Positions 31,355 to 42,375 of a stretch of 64,000 bases of DNA are shown in pieces. The DNA comes from Patiria miniata (taxonomy: Eukaryota > Echinodermata > Asteroidea > Valvatida > Asterinidae). The notes beneath the pieces are model-generated. The model was given only the letters and a program-made list of their open reading frames with translations. It had not been told where the DNA came from and searched no databases. Where the stretch lies: assembly GCF_015706575.1 (NCBI RefSeq), contig NW_024037070.1, forward strand, positions 429,874 through 493,873. The letters run 5' to 3'. The position numbers and the translations under genes are program-made. The first letter of the stretch is position 1; the number at the start of each line of letters is the position of its first letter.

Positions 31355-32200
31355 GTTAAAGGGAAGTCTTGGCCCAAGACATCAGTGATCAATAGCCATG
31401 GTTGCATTGTAGAGTGCTGTTGCACAATGTGCGGTAGAAGTGTGACATTATGTCGGGTCGTCTCCAATGGTGACCATTCAACACAATGTCTCATCCACCA
31501 TTTTAATTGTACTTTTTGAAGAAGCAGTTTAGGTGAACATTTTCTATTTGAGATTTCGCAGACGTTAAGAATAAATAAGACTGAAAAATGGGAGAGTGCT
31601 TCATAGATGACTGTAGTCATCACTCAGAATGTGATGGATGCCGGTAGTCGTGCATGTGGGGGTATCATTGCGTTGCATATCTAATTAGTGATGCTTGATC
31701 ACAGCACGTAGCGCATATGTTTAAATTACATTCATCGAGCAATATATTCTTTAAAAAAAAAAAAAAAAGGCTCAGCACTCAGTGCTGAACATTCATTATT
31801 GCGCACGTGACTGATTATAAAACATAGATATGGAAACCATTTTGTAGTGGCTGATTGTTTCCTTAAGAAAGACTAGGGAGAAAATAAAGAAGTTGAACGG
31901 CTACAACAGGATTCCAAGGACGTCAGTGTGAGCAGGCGTGCTGGTCTAATATGCCGTTAGATATACACGATCTGATTGATCACTAGCGTCTTGGACAAAG
32001 ACTAATTAAAGGGCCATGCAATGTCCTTTTTTTATGTAAATGCAATCCTTGAAATTGAACCTTATTCAAACGTTTTGCCATTTTCAAGGGTATTTTGTTG
32101 CCATTTTTGTTAATTTTCATGCTAATGCCAGGAATGTAACTGGGAATTTAGAAGAAGAAAAAAAACAAGGAAACTCCAATTCCAAACCACACAATAGTTG
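31355..32200. other. Non-coding, first part of the block
   Basis: No gene seen. A 9-10-nt palindrome TCAGCACTCAGTGCTGA lies at 31773-31789 after a poly-A run. Confidence 0.5.
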
Positions 32201-32329
32201 AGTATGTATGGGGGAACCCCCCCCCCCCCCCCCCCCCGAACTAACTTTCACCAATTTTTTTGGGTGCCTTTTAGGGTCCTTAAACACATTTTGGATGTTA
32301 ACAGTAAAACAAATCCGATGCGAAGGAGA

Positions 32330-32860
32330 TATCTAAGATGGTGGCCAATATGGCCGCCAAAATTGGTAAAAACTGGAAAAAAAGACATTTCTAAAAAAAT
32401 ATAAATGAAATGGTTAGGTTTATGTTTTAGACCCTCAAAAACTAATTTCTGGTATCCTTTTTTTTTTGCTATCATGCTTCAAATTCAAGATGGCGGCCAA
32501 TTTGGTGGCCAATATGGCCGTCATATTGGTACAAAAAAATGAAAAAAGGCACATCTGCCTAATAGTATGATAAAATCATAAATGAAATATGATTTTGGCC
32601 TTCTCAAATTCATTTCATGCTTCAAATTCATGATGATGGCCAGGATGGTAGCCAATATGGCCGACAAAATGGTAAACAAAATAAAAAAAAGTCATATATC
32701 AGCCATAAAATTTAAAAAGTTAGTTATATGTTTTTTACCCTTGAAAAATCATTTCCGGTATCTATTTTCAATGCTATCATGCTTCAAATCCAATATGGCG
32801 GCCAATATGGCGGCCAATATGGCGGCCAATATGGCGGCCAATATGGCCAATCCAGGGTCT
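32330..32860 (+). repeat. ~140-150-bp units with ATGGCGGCC (YY1-like) words
   Basis: Units start GCTATCATGCTTCAAATTCA near 32470, 32615 and 32775, followed by AAGATGGCGGCCAA or variants, then a spacer ending AATGAAAT. The last unit has four tandem AATATGGCGGCC. AAGATGGCGGC is the known YY1 core. Second copy at 43350-43860. Confidence 0.8.
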
Positions 32861-32869
32861 TTATTTTAT

Positions 32870-33215
32870 TTCATGTGCGTAAAGTCACGTGACCCTTCCT
32901 TCCGGTTCAAACCGGAAGTGGCTTATAATTTAAAACTGGAAAAAAATGTGAACTTGCTTTCAATGCTGTTAGTCCGTGGTGAGGTTGTAGTTCACACAAA
33001 AATTACAGGTGACGTCATAAAATGTTAGAGCGCCCTCTAGCGGCAGGTTGAAAAATGAATTTTGAGTTGATGTCTGTGGCGGAGTTTGCGGTACTTGCTT
33101 CAAAATGAGGGTATATAATGACCTTAATGCAAACAACACCTGTGCGCGAAAAAAATGATGATGACATCAGACCGGAAGTTAGAATGAAAAAACCCTCTTT
33201 TTAATTGAAAACTCC
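32870..33215 (-). repeat. ETS/CRE/E-box module shared with element B
   Basis: Reverse complement of the module at 10430-10790 and 12900-13250: AAGTCACGTGACCCTTCC, CCGGTTCAAACCGGAAGTGG, GGTGACGTCATAAAATG, GAGCGCCCTCTAGCG and ACATCAGACCGGAAGTTA in the reversed order. Second copy at 43880-44225. Confidence 0.75.
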
Positions 33216-33579
33216 TAAAACATCTACCCTTATAGTAATGTGGTGGTCTACCCTACTATAATTCTAGGGCTGGGGTCCGTCCATAATTAAACACGGATGA
33301 AAGCTGGACACCAATCAATCACTTCTCGATCACTACGGTTTACATATCAAATCCTTTATGGTCAAAAGGACCCCATGTAAACTGGCCAAAGCGCACAGCC
33401 AGATGACCTTGGATACATAGAGATAAGAGCTCCTGGGCTCTGTGTATATACAGTAGCGCTGCCTAGCACGTGTACAATAAACAGACCCTACGCGCTGAGC
33501 CATTGAGCAACGGCAAATTTTATTGGAGTTTAGATGTACAATTCTTTTAATAGTAAATGAATACACGCGAGCCTAAACC

Positions 33580-34100
33580 TTAAAGGGAAAATACAACATT
33601 TGCAAACATCAAAAAATAAAACCACCAAATCATTTTGAAATACCTTGCCGGACTGTTAGTGAATGACAGTGTAAAGCATCCTGTAAAATCATGGCACCTG
33701 GTTTACTGTCATTTTCAAGAAAAGTGGTACTTTTGTATCAATTTCCAACGCTGGTCGGCCGACCAGCATTGGAAAAAACTGGCTTTTTTTCAAACACTGG
33801 CCCCAATTGACCATCGCACTTGTTTGCAATCGATTACACACCTATGAACGGGTACAAGCCAGCTACACTGGTTCCCTGACCTTACAATTCCCCAATGTAT
33901 GTAAACTGCTATGTTTCTTCTTATATGGAGTCAGGGAACCAGACTACAGGAAAATGATTGTTTTTCTTGGTTTTATAGCATTTTCGAACCCAAAACCTCA
34001 AAAAAGTCAGTGTAACTATATTTGCTATATATTTCCAACCCCCCAATTCCATCCATTTCGGAAAATTACAGCAAAAGCAAATGATGTATATTCCCTTTAA
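33580..34100 (+). mobile_element. TTAA-flanked element, copy 2
   Basis: TTAA at both ends with AGGGAAAATACA / TGTATATTCCCT termini. Central 28-nt palindrome at 33745-33772. Assembly duplicate at 44590-45110. Confidence 0.85.
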
Positions 34101-34815
34101 CCAATCACAATAAGGGTTATATTGTTGAAAGGCTGACAAGATGAAGAAAAATGACTCGAGAGATCTAAGCTCCCAGGTGGCGCTATTTAATGTTATGATG
34201 ATGTTAATGGACCAGTTCTTGGCTGAACGCGTGGTTTACACACAAAACAGGGAGATTTTTGACTGAAAATGCAATGTTTAACATCAATTCGCGAGTGAAA
34301 CTCAGTGTTTTATTCAGTTTTTCTTTCATTTTCTGAAAGAGTATATTGTTAGGGTCACACTGTAGTGAGATCTAAGGTATACCCTGTTGAATAATGAAGT
34401 GGTGGCGACAGATGTGAAAAAAGGCCCGTTTTTAATGATTTTTTCACCGTGTTCTCTCAGACTCATAGAGGTTGCACATAAAAACCGGCCCGGTGGGTTA
34501 GTTCCCCAAAGGAATTCATATGTTACGAATCTGATGCTTGGTCATATCATTGAGTTAGGAATAGAAAACCCAAAAAACAAAACCCTGAAACAAAAAATAA
34601 GTGGTGCCTATTTATTACATAATAATACACATAGTTTCTTAATCATATCTGGGTTCTAGACACACTTTTAGTTTAATAATTGTCTTCAAAAATAATAATA
34701 AATATATATAAAACCTTACCCCAGGGTCAGTCAATCCCAAATGTTAGGATGTCTCATGCATGTACATGGAGTGGTGTACATTCTGCACTGTGAAAAACAC
34801 ATAGAACTACATGTA

Positions 34816-35002
34816 CAGTCGACTCTCGTTAGTACAAACTCTGTTAATACAAAATTCTGGTTATAACAAACATAAAGGCTTGGTCCCGAATGTGCATTTA
34901 TGTGCACAATGAATGGGACAGATGTTCCTCTTAACACAAAATTCCGATATAACAAACAATTTGGCTAGGTCCGAACGAGTTTGTTATAACGAGACTCGAC
35001 TG
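34816..35002. mobile_element. pogo/Tc1-type MITE, 187 bp
   Basis: TA on both sides. Inverted ends CAGTCGACTCTCGTTAGTAC and CAGTCGAGTCTCGTTATAAC, with internal TATAACAAACAATTTGGCTA. Short CAGT-start ends with TA targets are typical of pogo/mariner MITEs. Confidence 0.8.
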
Positions 35003-35877
35003 TACATGGTTAAACACATGTACATGTACGCAGAAAGCTTCATTTTGTACATCACGTGTCTGCAAACTTTACACAAATAAAGCGATTAAAGGAAGCTGTA
35101 AAGTGGATCTATGTTATCTTGGCTTAATAAATACTCACTTCCTGGAACTTTAATCCCCCAAAATTGTACTATTCTGTCTTATTTCAGGATGCAGGGTTGT
35201 CATTCCTGAGTTCCTGACATTGGTGTACGGTATGCACGTGTCCGAATTTCTCATCGTCCACTCTACGCAAAATTATTTCTCACTGAAGGGAAAGTCCCTC
35301 CGCACGCGATCGCGGTGCCATAGAGAAAAAGCTCTCACGACAAACACACCATACACAACGGCGGTGTCCTATATCGGGACTCCCACAGTAATATTCTTGA
35401 ATTTTGCTTCAAAACACACTCTAAGGGTAGGTCTGAAACTTTCCTAGGTTTGGTGGCAAAAAGCGTACTTGCACAAGCCCTGCAGCACACTTAAAATTCA
35501 GGTTGACCACACCTCCGCTTTAAACATCGTATAGCACGTACACGTACAATGTACATTACGTCCCTTCATTCTCGCCAAAAGAGGGCGCTGCATAACTTTA
35601 ACGGTTGTGTTTTTCGAACAACTGTTGTGCGTTGGTTCTCTCCTGTGCCACATGGGTTTTTCTCCGGGCCCTCCGGTTTTCCTCCCTCCGGAAAAATCAA
35701 ACACTTTCGATCTCAGGCTGTGCTCCGTGGTCATATATGGGTCGATGTGGCCGGCAGCCATAGGCGCCTTTACGTGCCAGCGGCCCGACCACGTTGTAGC
35801 GGTGTCCTTCGCAATTCAGCATACCAGCTGCGAGTAAGGATGATTAGCCTCCCAAATTATTATTATTATTATTATAT

Positions 35878-36180
35878 CATAGACATATAATAAAACCTAG
35901 ACACGACATTGTCTGCTTTTACGTTGTGAATTCTGTGAGCAAAATAGGCTGCGTCACGCGGCCTGGTGCGATGCATGAATTATCATGTGGCTTTGATTTA
36001 CGCGCAAACGGATTCCAAATAACACACGCAGTGAAACCGCTCTCGTCATGGGCGTCGGTGCGACGCGACGCGTCAAGCCAATAATGAGCATTCGCGTAAT
36101 TAACATTATTCTATACGCGTAGCATTTTGCTCACAGGCGCAATAGCAAATGTCGTGTCTAGGTTTTATTATATGTCTATG
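35878..36180. mobile_element. 303-bp MITE with 33-nt perfect inverted ends
   Basis: The 33 nt starting CATAGACATATAATAAAACC at 35878 recur perfectly reversed at 36148-36180. No coding frame. Superfamily not assigned. Confidence 0.8.
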
Positions 36181-36185
36181 GTTTA

Positions 36186-36212
36186 TATGTCTGTGGTTGT
36201 ACCACAGACGTA
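36186..36212. repeat. Short perfect hairpin
   Basis: GTCTGTGGT, loop TGT, ACCACAGAC just right of the MITE. Confidence 0.6.
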
Positions 36213-36355
36213 CATTCAAACAAATGCTGTGGGTTGTACGCAGGCTAGGCAAGGCAGCGTAAACGAGTGGCACAGGGCCTGATCTTGCACAGGAAATTTA
36301 TCTTTTTGCGTTGCCAAAACACCTTGGCGATTTGTTTTATCCAGTTCACCAGGCG

Positions 36356-36891
36356 TTAAAGGGAATATACAACATTTGCAAACATCAAAAAACAAAACTA
36401 CCAATTTTTTTACGAAATACCTTACTAGGATGTTGGTAAATGACAGTCTAAAGCATCCTGTAAAATTATGGCACCATGTGTGAAGTCATTTTCAAGAAAA
36501 GTGGTATTTTGTAAAAAAAAAATCCAACGGTGGTCGGCCGACCACCGTTGGAAAAACCTAACTATTTTTCAACTACTGCTCCAAATTTATCAGTTTTTTT
36601 CAGTCCAAATTTTGTTTGCTATTGGTTACATGTTCATGAACGGGTGCAGGCCAATTAGACTGGTTCCATTACCTTACAATTTTCCGGCATCTATAAATTG
36701 ATCCATTTCATCTTTAGTGGAGTCAGGGAACAAGACTACTTGAACATTTTTATTTTTCTTGGTTTTTGCAGCATTTTAGAACACAAAACTTCAAACATGT
36801 CTAACAATATTTTTGATTTGTTATACTAACCCATCAAAATAGTTCATTTCTGAAAATTACAGCAATAGCCAATGATATACATTCCCTTTAA
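36356..36891 (+). mobile_element. TTAA-flanked element, copy 3
   Basis: TTAA at both ends, termini AGGGAATATACA / TATACATTCCCT. The central 28-nt palindrome at 36524-36551 is perfect. Assembly duplicate at 47366-47903. Confidence 0.85.
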
Positions 36892-37479
36892 GAACATTCT
36901 GCGGAGTTGTATAACAAGGACGATAAAAAAATATTGTGCCTTTCTGTACTTTTAATGAATGTAATAAATATTCATGTTTTCCAAAACTTGCAAATTTTCC
37001 CTCACCGTGTCTGCTAAATGGTACGGTACCGTCTATATTTTAACATAATTTTTTAATAGTGTTCTGCTCATGAAAGTTCCATTATCTGGTTCCCATTCTA
37101 CAGCTGCAAACGCAAAATAACGTCGAAGGACGATATTAATTCCAGTGTGAAATCGTAAAAACTTTTACGCGATCAAAATACTCAGCGCGTTAAAAAAAAT
37201 ACAACGGCACACCGTGTAAAGTGAATGGCGCCCCCATGCGCCAAGATAATGTGGTGTAATTCAGAACGATGACCATTCAGGTATTGACACTTGCGAGTTG
37301 GGAACAATAGTTATCATACATGTAAATATCCTCGCCATTTCTGGTATTCTTTTTAATTGTTGACTTGTTTTGGAAATAAAATGAATTACAATAGTAAAGC
37401 ATGTGCATACATTTGTTTTGTTTGTTTGATTAATTAATAGAAAATTCTTACTTAACAGTCAGTCTTCACAAATGTGCAT

Positions 37480-38311
37480 ATTTTAAAGTCTTATATCTAC
37501 AGAACTATTAAGTTTGATTGGGTTGAAACTCAGTATGAAGGTAGACCGGGATGTGTTATAGGTAAAAATTTAGGTGACGTCATCGTGCGATTTTATATGC
37601 ATTTCTTAAGTTTTGGACCTTTAAGCCATATCTCACGAACGCAACATCCAAAATTTAAAAAAAAAAAAAATTTATTCGGTTTGTTAGGTAATAGGTAAAT
37701 GCACACATTTTTGAGAAAATGTGTGACCTCATCATGACGTCATCAAAAATGCGATTTTTGAAAACACATATAAGGGAAAGTCCGATTGTCATGAAACTTA
37801 GTGGATAGCTAGATAATGGTACTAGTATGAAAAAATTCGAAAGGACGTCACCATGATGTCATTGTTGATTTTTTTTTTTTTTTATATTTACAATGTCATT
37901 CTGCTTCCAAAATGTAACACTTTCCTTCACCTGATTGACTTTAAACTTGGTACAAACCAAGGCTACAATGCAAAAAAAATGTGCATTGACACGTATTGTC
38001 AAGATGACGTCATCGTAGGGCATGTGACGTCATCATAAGGGTCACTTTTCAGAGTCTCATATTGAGAAAACTATCAGTCCCAATGGGTCAAAAATTCCGT
38101 ATGAACGTTGTCCGATACATCTGATTTAATATGGACTTTTTTCTTTTTGACGATAATATATCTCAAAGACGCTACATGCTAAATTTAAACATTCTTGTAC
38201 TGTACATTTGAAACGTACATGCATAGTCAGGGACGTGTTTTTGATTTTTAAAAATTATAATGCGGAAAAGCCCTATGTTCTGTTGCAAACAGACATAAAT
38301 CTCTAGTTCCT
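37480..38311 (-). repeat. TGACGTCA repeat block ending in hairpin terminus
   Basis: Reverse-orientation relative of 11.2-11.6 kb (GATTGGGTTGAAACTCAGTA, TGACGTCATCATAAGGG, GGGAAAGTCCGATTGTCATG). It ends with AATGCGGAAAAGCCCTATGT and the CTGTTGCAAACAG hairpin, the reversed form of 9985-10045. Second copy 48490-49322. Confidence 0.75.
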
Positions 38312-38319
38312 ATTGCTTA

Positions 38320-38820
38320 TTTGCTATCATGCTTCAAATTCAAAATGGCAGCCAATATGGTGGCAAATATGGCGGCAAATATGGCCGCCTTATTGGTAAA
38401 AAAATATTAAAAAGTCACATGTCAGCCAAATAATGTGATACAAGCATCAATGAAATTGTTAGTTACAGTCGACTCTCGTTAGTGCAAACTCTGTGAATAC
38501 AAAATTCTGGTTATAACAAACATAAAGCCTTGCTCCCGACTGCATTTATGTGCACAATGAATGGGACTGATGTTCCTCATAATACAAAATTCTGATATAA
38601 CAACAATTTGGCTAGGTCTGAACTAGTTTGTTATAACGAGACTCGACTGTATATGGTTTTACCCTCGCAAATTCATTGTTGGTATCTCTTCATTGCTATC
38701 ATGCTTCAAATTCAAATGGTCGCCCAATATGGCGGCAAATATGGCTACCCATATGGCCGCCTAATTGGTTAAAAAAATTAGAAAAACGTCAAATATCAGC
38801 CAAATATTGTGCTCTCTAGG
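38320..38820 (+). repeat. Two more ATGGCGGC units, split by a MITE
   Basis: CTATCATGCTTCAAATTCAA-type units at 38322 and 38696 flank the pogo-type MITE at 38466-38649. The MITE therefore entered one unit. Confidence 0.75.
38466..38649. mobile_element. pogo/Tc1-type MITE, second copy (184 bp)
   Basis: Same family as 34816-35002, flanked by TA, with CAGTCGACTCTCGTTAGTGC / CAGTCGAGTCTCGTTATAAC ends. Assembly duplicate at 49480-49663. Confidence 0.85.
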
Positions 38821-39595
38821 AGGTAGAATTTCCTGGATGGGTACATCTAATTCTACCTCCATGATCTGACCTCTTCCACTGCGCTGCCATGTACTGGCCC
38901 TTTGAGACTGGTATGATCCTCAGCCAGTACTTAAGCCCCTCAGTCACTCAATGAACAACCTACTGGTATGCAGCCTGCCCAGCCTCCAAAGTTAAACAAA
39001 GAGTTCTAAGCGGATTCGTGTCTATTGTGTAAACATATGGCGTTAACAACTTTCCAGACTCTGTCTTTCCATAGATGGATGGCTGGCATATATTTATTCA
39101 TTACATTTCGTTTAGCATATTACCTAACAGTTTGGTTTCCATGAAAGTAAAATTTACCAAAAGAAGAAGCAGAAAGTAACTCCTAATTATTTATCATAAC
39201 CATTTGCCTGTACATGTAACTGCCTCCCAAGGAAAGTGGTCAGTTAATTTCTATAGCAGTCGCCCACTAAGGCCTTTGTTGACCGTGGAGGATTAAGCGG
39301 ATTAAATAATACTCATTGTTGGGTCCCTGATGTTGGACCTGCAATTATCAGGCATCAACACAATAGATCGCCTATAGTGAGTGGGTGCCTCAGCCAGAGT
39401 CTGGCTGGTTGCTCGGCCGGTTTGAAGAGGATTAAACTAACTGGCCGTGCTACCGGCTGGCCTGTACTTAAACCGGCCAGTGATGGAAGCCCGGCCTTAC
39501 TACCGTCACTTAGACCACCATCTTCAATTTGAAACTGTTTGCAAGTAAGACAAATCCAGATATGCAATGCAGTCTCAAGTACATCATCTCAACTT
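38821..39595. other. Unassigned sequence between the arms
   Basis: Includes a GAGGTAGAATTTCC / TCTACCTCC inverted pair at 38820-38863 and CGGCCGG-rich sequence at 39400-39500. No coding signal. Confidence 0.4.
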
Positions 39596-39599
39596 TCAC

Positions 39600-40310
39600 T
39601 GATATATATCATTTACATCTATGGCCAATATATGGCTATTCTCAAATTTGACCATTTTTGGCAGCCATATTGGCAGCCATCTTGAATTTGGTTCACGGTA
39701 GCAAAACGAAAGAATTTGTAAAGTTTAAGAGCATGTATCTAATAATATTTAAATGTATGCATTTATCATATTATTTGGCTAATATATATCATGTTTCTCA
39801 CATTTGACCGCTGTTGGAGGCCATATTTGCGGCCATCCTGGCCGCCATCTTGAATTTCAAGCATAATAGCAAAAAATGGGATACCAGAAATGAATTTGCG
39901 AGGGTAAAAACACGTAACTAACAAGTTAATTGCTTTCATCATCACACTATTTGGCTGATATATGATTTTTTCCTTTTTTTTTTAAAACCATTTTGGCGGC
40001 CATATTGGCCGCCATCTTAGCCGCCATCATACATTTTAAGCATGATAGCAAAAAAGCGATACCAGAAATGAATTTGTGAGGGTCAAAAACATATAACTAC
40101 ACAATTCATTTATGATTTTATCATATTATTAGGCTGATATATGACTTTTTCAATTTTTTTACAAATATGGCGGCCATATTGCCATGGCCAGCAAATTGAC
40201 CGCCATCTTAAAATTGAAGCATGATACTTGATAGCAAAACAAGGATACCAGGAATGAGTTTTTTGAGGGTCTAAAACATATAACTAACTAACCATTTTAT
40301 GTATGCTTTT
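39600..40310 (-). repeat. Reversed ATGGCGGCC unit array
   Basis: GGCCGCCATCTTGAATTTCA-type units at ~39650, 39830, 40000 and 40180 are the reverse of the 32.3-32.9 kb units, including ATGATAGCAAAAA spacers. Second copy 50640-51300. Confidence 0.8.
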
Positions 40311-40340
40311 CAGGTTACATAATTTGGCAAATATTGTCAT

Positions 40341-40987
40341 CGGTTTCACGAAGGGACGGGGCATGTGGATTTTGAAGAAAAAACCGTTTTCGAGATAATC
40401 GCAACAAGAAGTTTCTCCGTTTTTAAAACTGCAAAAACTACTACTTTGCAACAACTTTATGCAATAAGAAAACCATGACGTAATTCTTTGATAGGTAAAC
40501 TTTAATTTGAACCCATTAATTATAATTAATAAAGTGGTTAATCAGCCAAAATTAATTAGTAAAGATGCCGTCCCTTCGTGAAATCGAAAATCTCACTGTT
40601 TCACATTTACGCCCTTCTTGTTTAATGTGCTTTTCCATAGGGAAGGGCGCGCGTGTTCAATTACGCGCGCGCAGCTGAGAATGTAACAAAGATGCCCGTC
40701 CCTTTGTGAAATCGAAAATCTCCTGTTGACCTACTTTTACGCCTCTCCGTGCAATACGTTTTGTACGTGTTCAAGGGGCAGGCATGTTCGCGTCTCTTCG
40801 TGAAATCGCAAAATGCAATTATCGAGATGACTGCCCCTGGCGTCATTAATGTTCAGGAATTAATGATGTTTTGCGTACGGAAACATGTCAGAATGCTTGA
40901 GTACCATGTTTTAAAGCAAAATAGTGAAAAAAAACTTGAAATCGAAAAAATTGTCAATTTTGACATGCCTGTCCCTTCGTGAAACCG
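40341..40987. mobile_element. ~647-bp element with CGGTTTCACGAAGGGAC ends
   Basis: The inverted ends CGGTTTCACGAAGGGACGGG / CGGTTTCACGAAGGGACAGG bracket 40341-40987. The internal words GTCCCTTCGTGAAATCGAAA and TCCCTTTGTGAAATCGAAAA repeat near 40568 and 40697, with TCTCTTCGTGAAATCG at 40793. No coding frame, no clear target duplication. Assembly duplicate 51343-51987. Confidence 0.6.
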
Positions 40988-41192
40988 CTGACGATAAATG
41001 CTTTTTTCCCAGTTTTTACCATTTTTGGCGGCCATATTGGCCGCCATTTTGGATATCTCCTTCGCATCGTATTTTTTTTACTGTTAACATTCAAAATGTG
41101 TTTTAGGACCCTAAATTAAAGGCACCCCAAAAAGTGGTGAAAGTTAGTTTTTTTGGGGGGGGGGGGGTGTACGAGGGTCCCCCATACATACT

Positions 41193-41875
41193 TCCCTACA
41201 AGATTTTGTACAGTATTTTCCAACTTGTAATGGAATTCATGAGAAGTAAAAAAAAAAAAAGAAGAAACACCATCCGGATCAGAGGAAAATTTACATGTCT
41301 GTAATGCAAATTTTCGTATTCATGAGCAAAACGAAACTGTGATATCATTCCAGGGAGAAACCTCAATGTTACAGCTAATTCAGCACAAAATGTTGCTAGA
41401 ATTTTGGGTATTTCCTGTCGTAAATGTTCTTTTCTTGGGTGATTTGTTGCGTCAATAACTCATTGGCAGTCAGCCAATGACCACAGCTTCCTCCAAATGT
41501 TTCAATGAACAAATTTTGGGTTAACAATTTGAACAGACTACCTTAAAACCGAACAGTGTCTTCCTGAAATGACATCACAGCAAACAGTGCCCCCGGTAGT
41601 CCGGAAAACCATGAAAAATGTTTAAATGCTGAATGAAGTACACTTTTCAATAAAATTAACCAAAAAGGGATGTCAAATAGTTTTCATACCATTTAAGAGG
41701 AGTATTAAGTTGCACAAATTGATCTCCAAAGAACATTTCATCGCATGGACCCTTTAAGGGGTCGTACATGTAGGATCATATAATTACCCAGCAAGGGATG
41801 TACCGACTTAAAAAAAAAAGATTCAAAGTGAAGATAGGGGATGTTCCATTTGTCAGAAACACCTGTTAAATTTAT
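41193..41875. other. Non-coding, end of first block copy
   Basis: No gene seen. The A-run region 41248-41285 differs from its duplicate by several indels. Confidence 0.5.
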
Positions 41876-42375
41876 NNNNNNNNNNNNNNNNNNNNNNNNN
41901 NNNNNNNNNNNNNNNNNNNNNNNNNNNNNNNNNNNNNNNNNNNNNNNNNNNNNNNNNNNNNNNNNNNNNNNNNNNNNNNNNNNNNNNNNNNNNNNNNNNN
42001 NNNNNNNNNNNNNNNNNNNNNNNNNNNNNNNNNNNNNNNNNNNNNNNNNNNNNNNNNNNNNNNNNNNNNNNNNNNNNNNNNNNNNNNNNNNNNNNNNNNN
42101 NNNNNNNNNNNNNNNNNNNNNNNNNNNNNNNNNNNNNNNNNNNNNNNNNNNNNNNNNNNNNNNNNNNNNNNNNNNNNNNNNNNNNNNNNNNNNNNNNNNN
42201 NNNNNNNNNNNNNNNNNNNNNNNNNNNNNNNNNNNNNNNNNNNNNNNNNNNNNNNNNNNNNNNNNNNNNNNNNNNNNNNNNNNNNNNNNNNNNNNNNNNN
42301 NNNNNNNNNNNNNNNNNNNNNNNNNNNNNNNNNNNNNNNNNNNNNNNNNNNNNNNNNNNNNNNNNNNNNNNNNNN
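41876..42375. other. Assembly gap of 500 N
   Basis: Exactly 500 N, a conventional scaffold gap size. Any reading frame drawn across it is meaningless. Confidence 0.99.

Larger units (their letters stand above)
32201..41192. mobile_element. ~9-kb element with long complex inverted ends
   Basis: The left end (AGTATGTATGGGGGA, C-run, GAACTAACTTTCACCA, AGGGTCCTTAAACACATTTT, CGATGCGAAGGAGATATC, ATGGCGGCC units) is the reverse complement of the right end at 41192-41000. The inner arms on both sides are ~150-bp units carrying ATGGCGGCC words, forward at 32330-32860 and 38320-38820, reversed at 39600-40310. No transposase and no clear target duplication. It contains at least five smaller elements. 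The second copy runs 43222-52192. Confidence 0.6.
31355..41875 (+). repeat. ~10.5-kb block, first copy (left of gap)
   Basis: Nearly identical to 42376-52872 along its whole length. It starts at GTTAAAGGGAAGTCTTGGCC and ends ...CACCTGTTAAATTTAT at the first N. Differences are mostly one- or two-base indels in homopolymers, one ATGGCGGCCAAT unit more here, and a few substitutions (C at 33756 versus T at 44766). Confidence 0.95.

Noticed and set aside
35853..35876. (ATT)n run as a LINE tail
   Set aside because: No reverse transcriptase or target duplication beside it; it abuts the 303-bp MITE instead.
34387..36890. Several 60-113-residue open frames, each also present ~11 kb later
   Set aside because: Apparent conservation comes from the duplicated block; frames lie over MITE ends and lack motifs.
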